A DNA stretch of 12,308 bases, taken from contig JAAZNJ010000046.1 of NCBI GenBank assembly GCA_012798335.1, positions 1 through 12,308 on the forward strand, in the 5' to 3' direction. Shown here one piece after another: positions 5,190 to 11,870 of this stretch. Positions within the stretch are counted from its first letter, which is position 1. Every line of letters starts with the position of its first letter. Made by a program: the position numbers and the translations under genes. Origin of the DNA: Candidatus Woesearchaeota archaeon. GTDB taxonomy: Archaea; Nanobdellota; Nanobdellia; Pacearchaeales; GW2011-AR1. The notes under the pieces were generated by a model. That model had not been told where the DNA came from. It saw nothing but the letters and a program-made list of their open reading frames with translations, and searched no databases.

Positions 5190-5671
5190 GCTTTAACTCC
5201 TTTCTTTTTAATTCCTGCACCTTTCCTTCTATTCTTTCTAAAATGACTTCTTGTTCTTTGACCTCTAACAGGCAATCCTAAACTGTGTCTAACTCCTTTA
5301 TAACTTTTTATTTTCTTTAATCTTCCAAGATCTAAATCACCCTGCAACTCTAAATGACTTCCAACTAAATGTTTGTTTTTTCCTGTTTCTCTATCATTTC
5401 TTCTATTAACTAAGTAGGGGGGCAAATTTGGATTTTCTGAGAAAGCATTAATTTTATCAATCTCTTCTTTTGTTAATTCCCCTACCTTTTTTGATTTATT
5501 AATTCCAAGAACCTTACAGATTGCATTAGAAATACTCCAAGAAATTCCCTTTATTTTTGTTAAACCAACATAAACACTCAAATTTCCCTCTATATCTTTT
5601 GATAAAATTCTAATTAACTTCTGTTCTTCTTTTTTTACAAGTTTTGGATTTTGATTTAATTTTTGTTCCAT
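5186..5671 (-). CDS. rps13: 30S ribosomal protein uS13
   Basis: 161 residues. Small-subunit head protein contacting the P-site tRNA and the large subunit. Features: VGLTKIKGISWSISNAICK (helix-turn motif near residue 35), PPYLVNRRND.ETGKN, the LGRLKKIKSYKGVRHSLGLPVRGQRT block (about 115-140, shown here as YKGVRHSLGLPVRGQRT), and the basic C-terminal tail. The 25-residue Lys/Gln-rich N-terminal stretch is an extension compared with bacterial uS13. Its ATG follows directly on the stop codon of the DUF655 gene with no spacer. Confidence 0.97.
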   Translation of the reverse strand: MEQKLNQNPKLVKKEEQKLIRILSKDIEGNLSVYVGLTKIKGISWSISNAICKVLGINKSKKVGELTKEEIDKINAFSENPNLPPYLVNRRNDRETGKNKHLVGSHLELQGDLDLGRLKKIKSYKGVRHSLGLPVRGQRTRSHFRKNRRKGAGIKKKGVKA

Positions 5672-6208
5672 CTAATTCACAAAGAGGTTGTATCTCTCTT
5701 CTCCAATTAATTCATTTAATATTCTTCTTTCAATTGATTTTTCAGGATCAGGAAGGTTTGTTATTCTTTTCTTTAATTCTTCAAAAGATTCGAATTCTTT
5801 TTTTTCTCTTTCTTTTAAAATCTCTTGCATATGTTTTTTTCCAAATCCTGGAAGCAACTCTATCTGGTGCAGTCTTTTATTTATTGCATCAGACTTATTG
5901 AAAAAATCAACAAATTTTTTTTCATTTTCTTTTATTGTTTTCCCAATAAATTCTTGAATTTGATTTTTTGCGCTTTCAGTTATTTTCTCTTTAGATAATC
6001 TTCCCAAGATATAATAGATTTTATCTCTCTTATCATTTCCTATATAAACTTCTTCTCCGATATTAAGACTTACTCCTTTTCTTGGTACTAATTCTAAGAG
6101 TGTTAAATTTTTCTTCCCTATAGCCTGAACTATTGGAATCATTCTTTTTTCCAAAGGGTATCCATTTGGTAAATAATCTAAGACAATTGCATATTCTTCT
6201 CTTTCCAT
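5672..6208 (-). CDS. DUF655 family predicted RNA/DNA-binding protein
   Basis: 178 residues. An archaeal family (COG1491-type) of unknown biochemical role, usually encoded beside rpl21e and rpo4 and often before ksgA. N-terminal part: YAIVLDYLPNGYP (6-18) and a small beta-rich domain with GEEVYIG and IYYILGRL (51-71). C-terminal part: a helix-hairpin-helix segment at 116-150 with LLPGFGKK and SFEELKKRI, a typical non-specific nucleic-acid binding unit. Here the gene leads straight into rps13 with no gap and no ksgA between. A role in ribosome assembly or transcription-translation coupling is inferred only from context. Confidence 0.88.
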   Translation of the reverse strand: MEREEYAIVLDYLPNGYPLEKRMIPIVQAIGKKNLTLLELVPRKGVSLNIGEEVYIGNDKRDKIYYILGRLSKEKITESAKNQIQEFIGKTIKENEKKFVDFFNKSDAINKRLHQIELLPGFGKKHMQEILKEREKKEFESFEELKKRITNLPDPEKSIERRILNELIGEERYNLFVN

Positions 6209-6213
6209 TTTCT

Positions 6214-6510
6214 TTATTTATATTTTTTAATTGTTTCAATGATTTTATTTGTTTCATTTTCTTCAAAAACTACATCATTACAAATTTTGTTTAATTCATC
6301 TTGATTATCTGGAAGTATGTCTATTATTTTCACTATTTGTTCTTCTCTTAACTTGTCAATATTTAATAATAAAAGTTCTTCTCTTAATTTCCTTGCTTCT
6401 TTTTCACTTAATTTTACGAATTGTTTTAAAAATCCAATTAACTCTGCTCTGTCTTCTTTTAAGTAAGGTAGTGCTTCAGGTATACTTAATAGTTCATTGT
6501 TTAATATCAT
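6214..6510 (-). CDS. rpo4: DNA-directed RNA polymerase subunit Rpo4 (subunit F)
   Basis: 98 residues, short but normal for archaeal Rpb4 homologues. It forms the polymerase stalk with Rpo7 and helps promoter opening and RNA exit. The pattern is an N-terminal LLSIPEALPYL, then the HRDC-like helices with KLSEKEARKLREELL and EEQIVKIIDILPDNQDELN (here as two consecutive pieces, about residues 33-46 and 56-74). It lies 7 bases after rpl21e and 5 bases before the DUF655 gene, the conserved archaeal order. Confidence 0.92.
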   Translation of the reverse strand: MILNNELLSIPEALPYLKEDRAELIGFLKQFVKLSEKEARKLREELLLLNIDKLREEQIVKIIDILPDNQDELNKICNDVVFEENETNKIIETIKKYK

Positions 6511-6517
6511 TTTATCT

Positions 6518-6772
6518 TTAATTTTTTATTTTTTTTAAATGTACTGCTTGTGTGATTATCCTTTTCTCTTTATTCCCATCTTTAATTTTAACAACATAAG
6601 AGTTCCCTCTCTTAGATTCTACAATTCCTGTTATTCCTTGTAACCTTTTTAGTAAAGGACTTTGTAAAGATCTTTCTTTTGATATTGAGACAAAATCTCC
6701 TTCTTTTAGTTCTTGAAAATACTTGCTTAAAGGTATTTTCCCTCTTGCTCTTATTGGTTTTCTGTTTACCAT
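6518..6772 (-). CDS. rpl21e: 50S ribosomal protein eL21
   Basis: 84 residues, a short member of the archaeal eL21 family (usually 95-100). Large-subunit protein without a bacterial orthologue. Visible features are the RARGKIPLSKYFQEL start, the SH3-like barrel segments GDFVSISKER and GITGIVESKRGNSYVVKI, and a final basic strand. It is the first gene of the long minus-strand operon that runs to rpo3. A TATA box sits about 40 bases before its ATG, leaving a leader of about 14 nt. Confidence 0.92.
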   Translation of the reverse strand: MVNRKPIRARGKIPLSKYFQELKEGDFVSISKERSLQSPLLKRLQGITGIVESKRGNSYVVKIKDGNKEKRIITQAVHLKKIKN

Positions 6773-6807
6773 AAATTACCCAAAATTATTTTATTTAAAA
6801 ATCTATC

Positions 6808-6816
6808 TTTTTATAA
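6808..6816 (-). promoter_or_regulatory. TATA box of the eL21-to-rpo3 operon
   Basis: Minus-strand TTATAAAAA centred about 40 bases before the rpl21e ATG. No other strong promoter is visible until tRNA-Leu, so this probably drives seven genes. Confidence 0.5.
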
Positions 6817-6858
6817 TTCTTATTAAATAATCTTAAAAAAATTCTTGAATCTCCTTAA

Positions 6859-7062
6859 TTATGCAATTATCTTTGGTCTTTGATTGATAGAGTCTTTATC
6901 AGGAGAATTAAAATTTAAATCACCCTTATCTCTTGCTTCATCTGTTGTTTTTTTTATATTCTCCCACTGTTTTTTTCCCCAAACACCAACACCACATCTA
7001 TCGCAAATTTGCATACTTCTATCATCGGTTATTTCAGAATTACAATATATACATTTCCTCAT
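6859..7062 (-). CDS. small zinc-ribbon protein of unknown function
   Basis: 67 residues. Two CxxC pairs, Cys4/Cys7 and Cys20/Cys23, frame a short loop with DDRSM and are followed by GVGVWGKKQW, a compact zinc-binding knuckle. The second half is charged, without structure I can name, and ends in RPKIIA. The pattern of a CIYC start, a CDRCG.GVWG block and a helical tail looks like a conserved archaeal family, but I cannot name it. An AGAGGT sequence 7 bases before the ATG is a plausible Shine-Dalgarno, one of the few in this window. It is divergent from rpo10. Confidence 0.7.
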   Translation of the reverse strand: MRKCIYCNSEITDDRSMQICDRCGVGVWGKKQWENIKKTTDEARDKGDLNFNSPDKDSINQRPKIIA

Positions 7063-7098
7063 TTTTTTACCTCTTTTTCCTTAAACAAAAATTAGTTT

Positions 7099-7108
7099 TT
7101 AAATATTT
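7099..7108 (-). promoter_or_regulatory. TATA-like box of the zinc-ribbon gene
   Basis: Minus-strand AAATATTTAA centred about 41 bases before the ATG. This gives a leader of about 15 nt that contains the AGAGGT Shine-Dalgarno-like sequence. Confidence 0.4.
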
Positions 7109-7193
7109 TTGTGATAATTTTACAATATCTTGTAAATTAATTATTTTTTAATTTATAAGATCATATTTTTTTTATACTAATCCTATACACAAG

Positions 7194-7202
7194 CTTTATA
7201 AA
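7194..7202 (+). promoter_or_regulatory. TATA box of rpo10
   Basis: CTTTATAAA centred 26 bases before ATG 7224, so transcription would start at or next to the start codon: a leaderless mRNA. Confidence 0.55.
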
Positions 7203-7223
7203 CTAATAATCTAAGTTTATATT

Positions 7224-7421
7224 ATGATAATTCCAGTAAGATGCTTTTCATGTGGTAAACCTATAGCTCATTTGTGGGAAGAATACAAAAACAGAACAGA
7301 AAAAGGGGAAGATCCTCAAAAAGTTTTAGATGAGCTTGGTTTAGAAAGACCTTGTTGTAGATCTATGTTTTTAGGACAAACAGATTTAATCGAATTAGTA
7401 AGTAAATTTAAAAAATCTTAA
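7224..7421 (+). CDS. rpo10: DNA-directed RNA polymerase subunit Rpo10 (subunit N)
   Basis: 65 residues, the usual size. Small zinc-bundle subunit that joins Rpo3 and Rpo11 in the assembly platform. It shows the invariant N-terminus IIPVRCFSCGKPIA, with Cys7 and Cys10, and the RPCCRSMFLG motif supplying the other two zinc ligands (Cys44, Cys45). In many archaea this gene follows rps9; here it is a single gene on the opposite strand about 450 bases upstream of rpl21e. It has its own leaderless promoter, and AT-rich DNA with T-runs follows it. Confidence 0.96.
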   Translation: MIIPVRCFSCGKPIAHLWEEYKNRTEKGEDPQKVLDELGLERPCCRSMFLGQTDLIELVSKFKKS

Positions 7422-7485
7422 TCTTTATTCTATTTTTACTTTGTTTAGAATTATTTTTTTAATTTTTATTATACTCTTTTCTATT
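7422..7485. terminator. T-rich convergent spacer after rpo10
   Basis: Several T-tracts (around 7435, 7453-7459, 7462-7466) follow the rpo10 stop before the convergent nucleotidyltransferase gene. Archaeal polymerases stop at such U-tracts. No hairpin was evident. Confidence 0.35.
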
Positions 7486-7923
7486 TTAATTATTCATGCT
7501 TTTATAATAATTATTAATTAAATCTGATGATGCTCTTATCTTTTCTCCTAAACCATCAATTATCTTCACATTCAATCTTTCACAGATCTCTTTTTCAGGG
7601 ATATTCCCTATAATTCTATCCCCGCCTTTTGCAAAAATAAATTCATTTCCTCCATTTTTTTTAACTAATTCTTCTATTGACCTACATACAGATTTATCTT
7701 TATCAATTGATAAAAAAACATTATCTACATATTTTAAAGAACTTATAATTTTTAATCTGTCTTCTTGATTCATAAAAGGAACACTTCCCTTTAATTTAAC
7801 TTGCTCATCATTATTCACAATAACAATTAATTTATCCCCCAGTTGTTTTGCTTTTTCTAAGCATTCTAAATGCCCCACATGCAAAGGATTAAAATATCCT
7901 GAGGTTAAAACTATTCTTGCCAT
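7486..7923 (-). CDS. cytidylyltransferase-like nucleotidyltransferase
   Basis: 145 residues, the size of a single Rossmann-type nucleotidyltransferase domain. The HxGH signature is at 15-18 within GYFNPLHVGHLE, the residues that bind and stabilise the nucleotide phosphates. DKLIVIVNNDEQ follows (about 30-41), then NQEDRLKIISSLKYVD, and a C-terminal IRASSDLI corresponding to the second nucleotide-binding motif. Relatives include glycerol-3-phosphate cytidylyltransferase, archaeal FAD synthase RibL and the RfaE-type sugar-phosphate adenylyltransferase; the substrate cannot be fixed from sequence alone. A TATA box about 24 bases before the ATG indicates a leaderless transcript. Confidence 0.85.
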   Translation of the reverse strand: MARIVLTSGYFNPLHVGHLECLEKAKQLGDKLIVIVNNDEQVKLKGSVPFMNQEDRLKIISSLKYVDNVFLSIDKDKSVCRSIEELVKKNGGNEFIFAKGGDRIIGNIPEKEICERLNVKIIDGLGEKIRASSDLINNYYKSMNN

Positions 7924-7942
7924 TTTATTAAGGAATTCCTTT

Positions 7943-7951
7943 AATATAAAA
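7943..7951 (-). promoter_or_regulatory. TATA box of the nucleotidyltransferase gene
   Basis: Minus-strand TTTTATATT about 24 bases before the ATG, within the 51-base gap after rnp4. Confidence 0.5.
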
Positions 7952-7974
7952 ACCTTACTTAGTTAAAATTATTT

Positions 7975-8262
7975 TTAATCTTTTAATCTCCATCTACTCT
8001 TTTTGTTGCAATTTGAACATTCTATTGTTTTAATCTTATTTTTTATTCTTACTTTTTCAATTCCAGAATAAGGCTTTAAACAATATTTACAAAACAATTT
8101 TTTAAAATCTTTTAATGGTATGTTTTTGCTCATTGCTAATCTTTTTATTTTTTTTATCTCTTTTTGACTTTTTTCTTTGAATTTTTCATCATTGAAAAAT
8201 TCTTTAATTTTCTTTTCTATTTGAGTTCTTGACATCTCTTTTTTTAATAATTTCTCTTTCAT
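7975..8262 (-). CDS. rnp4: RNase P protein component 4 (Rpp21/Rpr2 family)
   Basis: 95 residues. Probable protein subunit of archaeal RNase P, which trims tRNA 5' leaders; Rnp4 works with Rnp1 to bind the RNA specificity domain. The N-terminal helices contain IKRLAMSKNIPL (39-50), matching the usual ..ARR.A...IPL pattern. The C-terminal zinc ribbon has Cys58/Cys61 and Cys82/Cys85 flanking KVRIKNKIKTIEC. A second Met at residue 10 is a possible start, but the TATA-like box about 23 bases before ATG 8262 supports the longer form. It lies close to the 5S rRNA and tRNA genes. Confidence 0.8.
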   Translation of the reverse strand: MKEKLLKKEMSRTQIEKKIKEFFNDEKFKEKSQKEIKKIKRLAMSKNIPLKDFKKLFCKYCLKPYSGIEKVRIKNKIKTIECSNCNKKSRWRLKD

Positions 8263-8281
8263 ACGCTTAAGATAATTTTTA

Positions 8282-8291
8282 ATTTTAAATA
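8282..8291 (-). promoter_or_regulatory. TATA-like box of rnp4
   Basis: Minus-strand ATTTAAAATT centred about 24 bases before the ATG, consistent with a leaderless transcript. The stretch from here to the 5S rRNA (8292-8394) has no other gene. Confidence 0.35.
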
Positions 8292-8375
8292 ATCTTTCAA
8301 ACTTAAATTTCTTTAATTTTTAATTTGTTGTTTTGTTTTAAATTTAATTTTAAATGTAGAATAAAATAATTAATA

Positions 8376-8394
8376 GAAAAATAAAGAAACAAAA
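8376..8394 (-). terminator. U-tract terminator of 5S rRNA
   Basis: Directly after the 5S 3' end the minus strand reads TTTTGTTTCTTTATTTTTC, a series of T-runs typical of archaeal termination. Confidence 0.5.
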
Positions 8395-8508
<114 letters not shown>

Positions 8509-8529
8509 AAAATTCTTTAAACATCAGGA

Positions 8530-8537
8530 TTTATAAA
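8530..8537 (-). promoter_or_regulatory. TATA box of 5S rRNA
   Basis: TTTATAAA-type sequence centred about 26 bases before the mature 5S 5' end on the minus strand (plus-strand TTTATAAAG spans the site). Confidence 0.55.
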
Positions 8538-8540
8538 GCT

Positions 8541-8548
8541 TTTTATAT
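8541..8548 (+). promoter_or_regulatory. TATA box of tRNA-Leu(UAG)/tRNA-Arg
   Basis: TTTTATAT about 34 bases before the tRNA 5' end, only a few bases from the 5S TATA box on the other strand. The 70-base spacer is thus a compact divergent promoter for 5S rRNA and the tRNA pair. Confidence 0.45.
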
Positions 8549-8578
8549 CTCTTTTATTTAACCTTTTTATAAAATTAA

Positions 8579-8662
8579 GCGGGATTGCCAGAGTGGTCAA
8601 ATGGGACAGGCCTAGGACCTGTTGGCTTAGTGCCTACAAAGGTTCGAATCCTTTATCCCGCA
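8579..8662 (+). tRNA. tRNA-Leu (anticodon UAG) with C33
   Basis: 84 nt, class II with long variable arm; acceptor GCGGGAT/ATCCCGC, discriminator A, CCA not encoded. The anticodon stem ACAGG/CCTGT encloses the loop CCTAGGA, giving anticodon TAG at positions 34-36 (codon CUA and probably other CUN). The base at position 33 is C, not the nearly universal U. All eight differences from the tRNA-Leu(CAA) at 3373-3456 lie in the anticodon arm. Confidence 0.95.
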
Positions 8663-8689
8663 TAAAGAACCATAAAAAATATTAATTAT

Positions 8690-8764
8690 GCGCCTGTAGC
8701 TCAGCTTGGATAGAGCATCTCCGTCCTAAGGAGAGGGTCGAAGGTTCAAATCCTTTCAGGCGCG
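8690..8764 (+). tRNA. tRNA-Arg (anticodon CCU)
   Basis: 75 nt. Acceptor GCGCCTG/CAGGCGC, discriminator G, CCA not encoded. The anticodon stem TCTCC/GGAGA holds the loop GTCCTAA, giving anticodon CCT that reads AGG, a codon suited to this AT-rich, AGA/AGG-using genome. It lies 27 bases after tRNA-Leu(UAG) with no clear TATA box of its own, so the two are probably cotranscribed. Confidence 0.95.
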
Positions 8765-8792
8765 TTTTTTATCTTTTGTTTCATTTTTGTAT
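8765..8792 (+). terminator. U-tract terminator after tRNA-Arg
   Basis: TTTTTT at 8765-8770 begins right after the discriminator base. Further T-runs follow to about 8792, a typical archaeal tRNA terminator. Confidence 0.5.
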
Positions 8793-8832
8793 TTTTTAGA
8801 TAATTTATATAAAACAATAACCTTTAAAACCA

Positions 8833-8841
8833 AATATATTT
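8833..8841 (+). promoter_or_regulatory. TATA box of tRNA-Gly
   Basis: AATATATTT-type sequence centred about 25 bases before the tRNA-Gly 5' end. Confidence 0.5.
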
Positions 8842-8860
8842 ATTTAATTTAAAGCTTAAA

Positions 8861-8931
8861 GCGCCGATAGTTCAGAGGCAGAATGTCTGCCTTCCAAGCA
8901 GACGACTCGGGTCCGAATCCCGATCGGCGCA
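8861..8931 (+). tRNA. tRNA-Gly (anticodon UCC)
   Basis: 71 nt. Acceptor GCGCCGA/TCGGCGC, discriminator A, no encoded CCA. The anticodon stem TCTGC/GCAGA holds the loop CTTCCAA, giving anticodon TCC for GGA/GGG codons. The T-arm has GTCCGAATC. It is separated by 31 bases from secF. Confidence 0.96.
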
Positions 8932-8939
8932 TTTAAAAT
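8932..8939 (+). promoter_or_regulatory. TATA-like box of secF-secD
   Basis: TTTAAAAT directly after the tRNA-Gly 3' end, centred about 27 bases before ATG 8963, consistent with a leaderless secF mRNA. Read-through from tRNA-Gly is an alternative. Confidence 0.4.
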
Positions 8940-8962
8940 AGGGATAAGATTAATTTATTAAG

Positions 8963-9865
8963 ATGAACAAAGAAAACTTAAAGCAAAATTTTGCTAAATT
9001 TCATGATAAGAACTATAAAAAAATATTGATAATTCCTGTTCTATTATTTTTATTATCTATTATTTATATAACAAGTTTTTATTCTACAAATCATGATTTA
9101 TTTAAGAAAGATGTTTCTTTAACAGGAGGAACTTCAGTTACAATTTATGATTCTTCAATAAATTTAGAAGATTTAGAAAAAAATGTTTCTAATTTTTTAA
9201 CAAATTTAAACTTTAAAAAAATTTCAGATTTTTCAACAAACTCACAAAAAGCAGTAGTTATTGAAACTCAAAGTGATGAGAATTTAACAAAAACTGTTTT
9301 AGAAAATTATTTAGGATATAAATTAAACAACGAGAATAGTAGTTTTGAATTTTCAGGTTCTTCTTTAAGTCAAGGTTTTTATAAACAATTAATCTTTGCA
9401 TTAATTCTTGCCTTTGTATTAATGTCTTTAGTTGTATTTTTTCAATTTAAAACTTTTATTCCATCTTTTGCAGTCATACTCTCTGCTTTTGGAGATGTTT
9501 TTTTTGCTTTAGTTTTAGTAGATATCTTTGGAATAAAAATCTCAAGTGCAGGCATAGTTGCTTTCTTAATGTTGATAGGTTATTCTGTTGATACAGATAT
9601 TCTTTTAACAAACAGAGTTTTAAAGAGAGAAAATAAATCTATAAATTATGAGATTTGGGGTTCTTTTAAAACAGGAATAACAATGACTCTTACTTCTTTA
9701 TTTGCAGTTTTAGCTTCTTTTATCATTGTTGGTTCTCTTTCTAATATCCTTTATCAGATTTTTTTAATAATGACTTTTGGCCTATGTGCTGATATAATTA
9801 ACACATGGGTAACTAATGTTTGTATAATCAAATGGTATGCAATAAATAAAGAAAAAAAGAATTAA
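8963..9865 (+). CDS. secF: protein-export membrane protein SecF
   Basis: 300 residues, normal for archaeal SecF. RND-family partner of SecD that helps protein export through SecYEG from the outside of the membrane. One N-terminal membrane helix (about 20-40) is followed by an extracellular domain starting with VSLTGGTSVTIYD, the DxxGG-type motif in variant form. Five further helices fill about 140-285, including ISSAGIVAFLMLIGYSVDTDILLTNRV in TM4-TM5, where the Asp residues of YSVDTD match the family's conserved polar site. It is directly followed by secD (1-base gap). The tail is short and basic (KEKKN). The leaderless promoter is described at 8932-8939. Confidence 0.95.
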   Translation: MNKENLKQNFAKFHDKNYKKILIIPVLLFLLSIIYITSFYSTNHDLFKKDVSLTGGTSVTIYDSSINLEDLEKNVSNFLTNLNFKKISDFSTNSQKAVVIETQSDENLTKTVLENYLGYKLNNENSSFEFSGSSLSQGFYKQLIFALILAFVLMSLVVFFQFKTFIPSFAVILSAFGDVFFALVLVDIFGIKISSAGIVAFLMLIGYSVDTDILLTNRVLKRENKSINYEIWGSFKTGITMTLTSLFAVLASFIIVGSLSNILYQIFLIMTFGLCADIINTWVTNVCIIKWYAINKEKKN

Positions 9866-9866
9866 A

Positions 9867-11402
9867 ATGAAAAAAACAAAATTTACCTGGAAAGTTTGGC
9901 TTTGGATTATTGTCTTTTTATTTTCTCTTGTTTCGCTATTTTATACTCCTTATTTCCTTAAAAAAGGAGTTTTAGTAACAAGTGTTATTGCAAATTCTTC
10001 TGCATTTGAACAAGGTTTAAGACAGAATCAAGTTATTACTTCTATTGATGGAATGCAAATAACGAATACAAAAGATTTTGAAAATGTTATAAAATTAAAA
10101 TCCACCTTAACAGAAAAAACTAAAACAACTATTAAAACTTTAAATGGAGAGTATGTTATTTATTCTGAAAATCCATTTCAATTTTCAGTTTCTAATCTTC
10201 CAAAAACAAATTTACAAATGGGGCTTGATCTTGCTGGGGGGGCAAGAGCTTTAATTCAAGCTAAAAATCATAGTTTAACACAAAGTGAAGCAAGTGATTT
10301 AGTAAGTATGATGGACAATCGTTTTAACACTTATGGTTTAACAGATATGACAATAAAATCTATTAGTGATCTATCTGGAAATTATTTTGTTCTTATAGAA
10401 ATTGCAGGTGCAACACCAAATGATTTAAAAAATCTTGTTTCTCAACAAGGAAAATTTGAAGCTAAGATTGAAAATCAGACTGTTTTTATAGGTGGAGAAA
10501 AAGATATCGCTTCTGTTTCAAGAGGAGGACAAGAAGCAGGGATTTATTCTTGTAATCCTTCAACTCAAGGAGGTTATGTTTGTGAATTTAGATTTGCTGT
10601 TTATCTTAGCCCAGAAGCAGCAGAAAGACAAGCGAACATAACTAAAAATATAGAAGTTAATACTTCTATTAATGGAGGATATCTCTCAAAAAAATTAGAT
10701 TTGTATGTAGATGATTCTTTAATGGATAGTTTATTGATAAGTGAAGATTTGAAAGGAAAAGTAACAACTCAAATTCAGATTTCTGGTTCAGGAACAGGAG
10801 AAACTCAAGCAGACGCATATAAAAATGCTGAAGAGCAAATGAAAAAACTTCAAACAATTCTGATTACAGGAAGTTTACCATTTCAATTAGAAATTGCAAA
10901 ATTAGATACAATTTCTCCAACTCTTGGATCTGATTTTGCAAGATATCTTCTTATTGCAGGAGTGATAAGTATTTCTATAGTTGCTTTAATTGTCTTTTTA
11001 AGATATAGATCAAAGAAAGCAATTCTACCTCTTATTATTTGTACTTCAGAAATAATCATAACTTTAGGAATTGCTGCTTTTATAAAATGGAATCTTGATT
11101 TAGCGAGTATAGCAGGGATACTTACTGCTATTGGTACAGGTGTTGATGATCAAATTGTTATTTTAGACGAAGCGATAGGAGGAAATAAAGAAAAATCTAC
11201 CGGAATTAAACAAAGGATTAAACAAGCATTTACAATTATATTAGGAGCTTATTTTACAACAGTAGCTTCATTATTACCTTTATGGAAAGCAGGAGGAGGA
11301 TTATTAAAAGGATTTGTTTTTACAACTTTAATAGGTGTAACTCTTGGTGTTTTAATTACAAGACCTGCTTTTGCTGATTTGGTTAAGATGAATGAAGACT
11401 AA
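9867..11402 (+). CDS. secD: protein-export membrane protein SecD with PDZ-like insert
   Basis: 511 residues. Partner of SecF in the archaeal Sec system. Helix TM1 lies at 11-31. Residues 34-100 look like a PDZ domain (GVLVTSVIANSSAFEQGLRQ, then VITSIDGMQITN and DFENVI), placed before the usual start of the first extracellular domain, marked by LGLDLAGG-type sequence at 120-125. The large extracellular region carries Cys229 and Cys239, possibly a disulfide. C-terminal helices from about 355 to 505 include IAGILTAIGTGVDDQIVILDE around 423-435, the conserved polar helix of the RND fold. No Shine-Dalgarno precedes the ATG; translation is probably coupled to secF. A T-rich stretch at 11412-11426 may end the operon. 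Confidence 0.95.
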   Translation: MKKTKFTWKVWLWIIVFLFSLVSLFYTPYFLKKGVLVTSVIANSSAFEQGLRQNQVITSIDGMQITNTKDFENVIKLKSTLTEKTKTTIKTLNGEYVIYSENPFQFSVSNLPKTNLQMGLDLAGGARALIQAKNHSLTQSEASDLVSMMDNRFNTYGLTDMTIKSISDLSGNYFVLIEIAGATPNDLKNLVSQQGKFEAKIENQTVFIGGEKDIASVSRGGQEAGIYSCNPSTQGGYVCEFRFAVYLSPEAAERQANITKNIEVNTSINGGYLSKKLDLYVDDSLMDSLLISEDLKGKVTTQIQISGSGTGETQADAYKNAEEQMKKLQTILITGSLPFQLEIAKLDTISPTLGSDFARYLLIAGVISISIVALIVFLRYRSKKAILPLIICTSEIIITLGIAAFIKWNLDLASIAGILTAIGTGVDDQIVILDEAIGGNKEKSTGIKQRIKQAFTIILGAYFTTVASLLPLWKAGGGLLKGFVFTTLIGVTLGVLITRPAFADLVKMNED

Positions 11403-11411
11403 TTAGAATAA

Positions 11412-11426
11412 ACTTTTTTCTTTTAA
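11412..11426 (+). terminator. T-rich terminator after secD
   Basis: CTTTTTTCTTTTA-type tract 10 bases after the secD stop, without a hairpin; a plausible archaeal U-tract terminator. Confidence 0.4.
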
Positions 11427-11503
11427 ATTATAAAATTATAACCTTATAAAATTTTAAAAGAGTAAGAATATAGATTAAATATATATTTTGAATAAATTAT
11501 GCT

Positions 11504-11512
11504 TTTAAATAT
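11504..11512 (+). promoter_or_regulatory. TATA-like box of the Cys/His small protein gene
   Basis: TTTTAAATA centred 23 bases before ATG 11531, fitting a leaderless transcript. Confidence 0.45.
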
Positions 11513-11530
11513 ATTTTATCTCTTTTAATA

Positions 11531-11797
11531 ATGCTTCAACCTAAATTTATAGGAGATTTAGAAAACAATTTCCAAGACAATTTTGAAGAAATTGATCAAG
11601 AAGTTAGTTATCCTATCTATTTTTATCCAAAATTAGAAACTTCAAAACCGCATATTTGTAAATTAGATTATGCTTTAACACATTATAATTCTAATTGTGA
11701 ATCTTGTGAAAAATTAAAAGAAGAAGCTTTATCAAAAAATATAAGTTCTGTTTTAATGGATGAATATGAAGAGCATATAATCAAGTTGTTATCTTAA
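11531..11797 (+). CDS. hypothetical small Cys/His protein
   Basis: 88 residues, family not recognised. The N-terminal third is acidic (IGDLENNF..NFEEIDQE). The centre holds HxC (His41, Cys43), His51, and CxxC (Cys56, Cys59) within NSNCESCEKL, a possible zinc site. The rest is a charged helix ending in EEHIIKLLS. No signal peptide or membrane helix is visible. A TATA-like box at leaderless spacing and a varied composition argue that it is a real gene. It stands between secD and the membrane-protein gene, each probably transcribed separately. Confidence 0.65.
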   Translation: MLQPKFIGDLENNFQDNFEEIDQEVSYPIYFYPKLETSKPHICKLDYALTHYNSNCESCEKLKEEALSKNISSVLMDEYEEHIIKLLS

Positions 11798-11840
11798 ACT
11801 CTTAAAATAATTTTTCTTTAAACTTTAAAATAAACCCAAG

Positions 11841-11848
11841 ATTTATTA
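11841..11848 (+). promoter_or_regulatory. TATA-like box of the DxDH membrane protein gene
   Basis: ATTTATTA centred 26 bases before ATG 11871, the leaderless spacing seen for neighbouring genes. Confidence 0.4.
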
Positions 11849-11870
11849 ATAATCAATAATTTTATTTATT

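Noticed and set aside
4975..6521. Several plus-strand ORFs of 73-90 codons (for example 5644-5901, 5688-5957, 6249-6521)
   Set aside because: All are antisense shadows of uS4, uS13, DUF655 and rpo4 with Phe/Leu/Ser-rich translations.
6884..7151. Two plus-strand ORFs overlapping the zinc-ribbon gene
   Set aside because: Antisense to a gene with clear CxxC motifs and a Shine-Dalgarno; no independent support.
10669..10857. 62-codon minus-strand ORF
   Set aside because: Antisense to secD with no features of its own.
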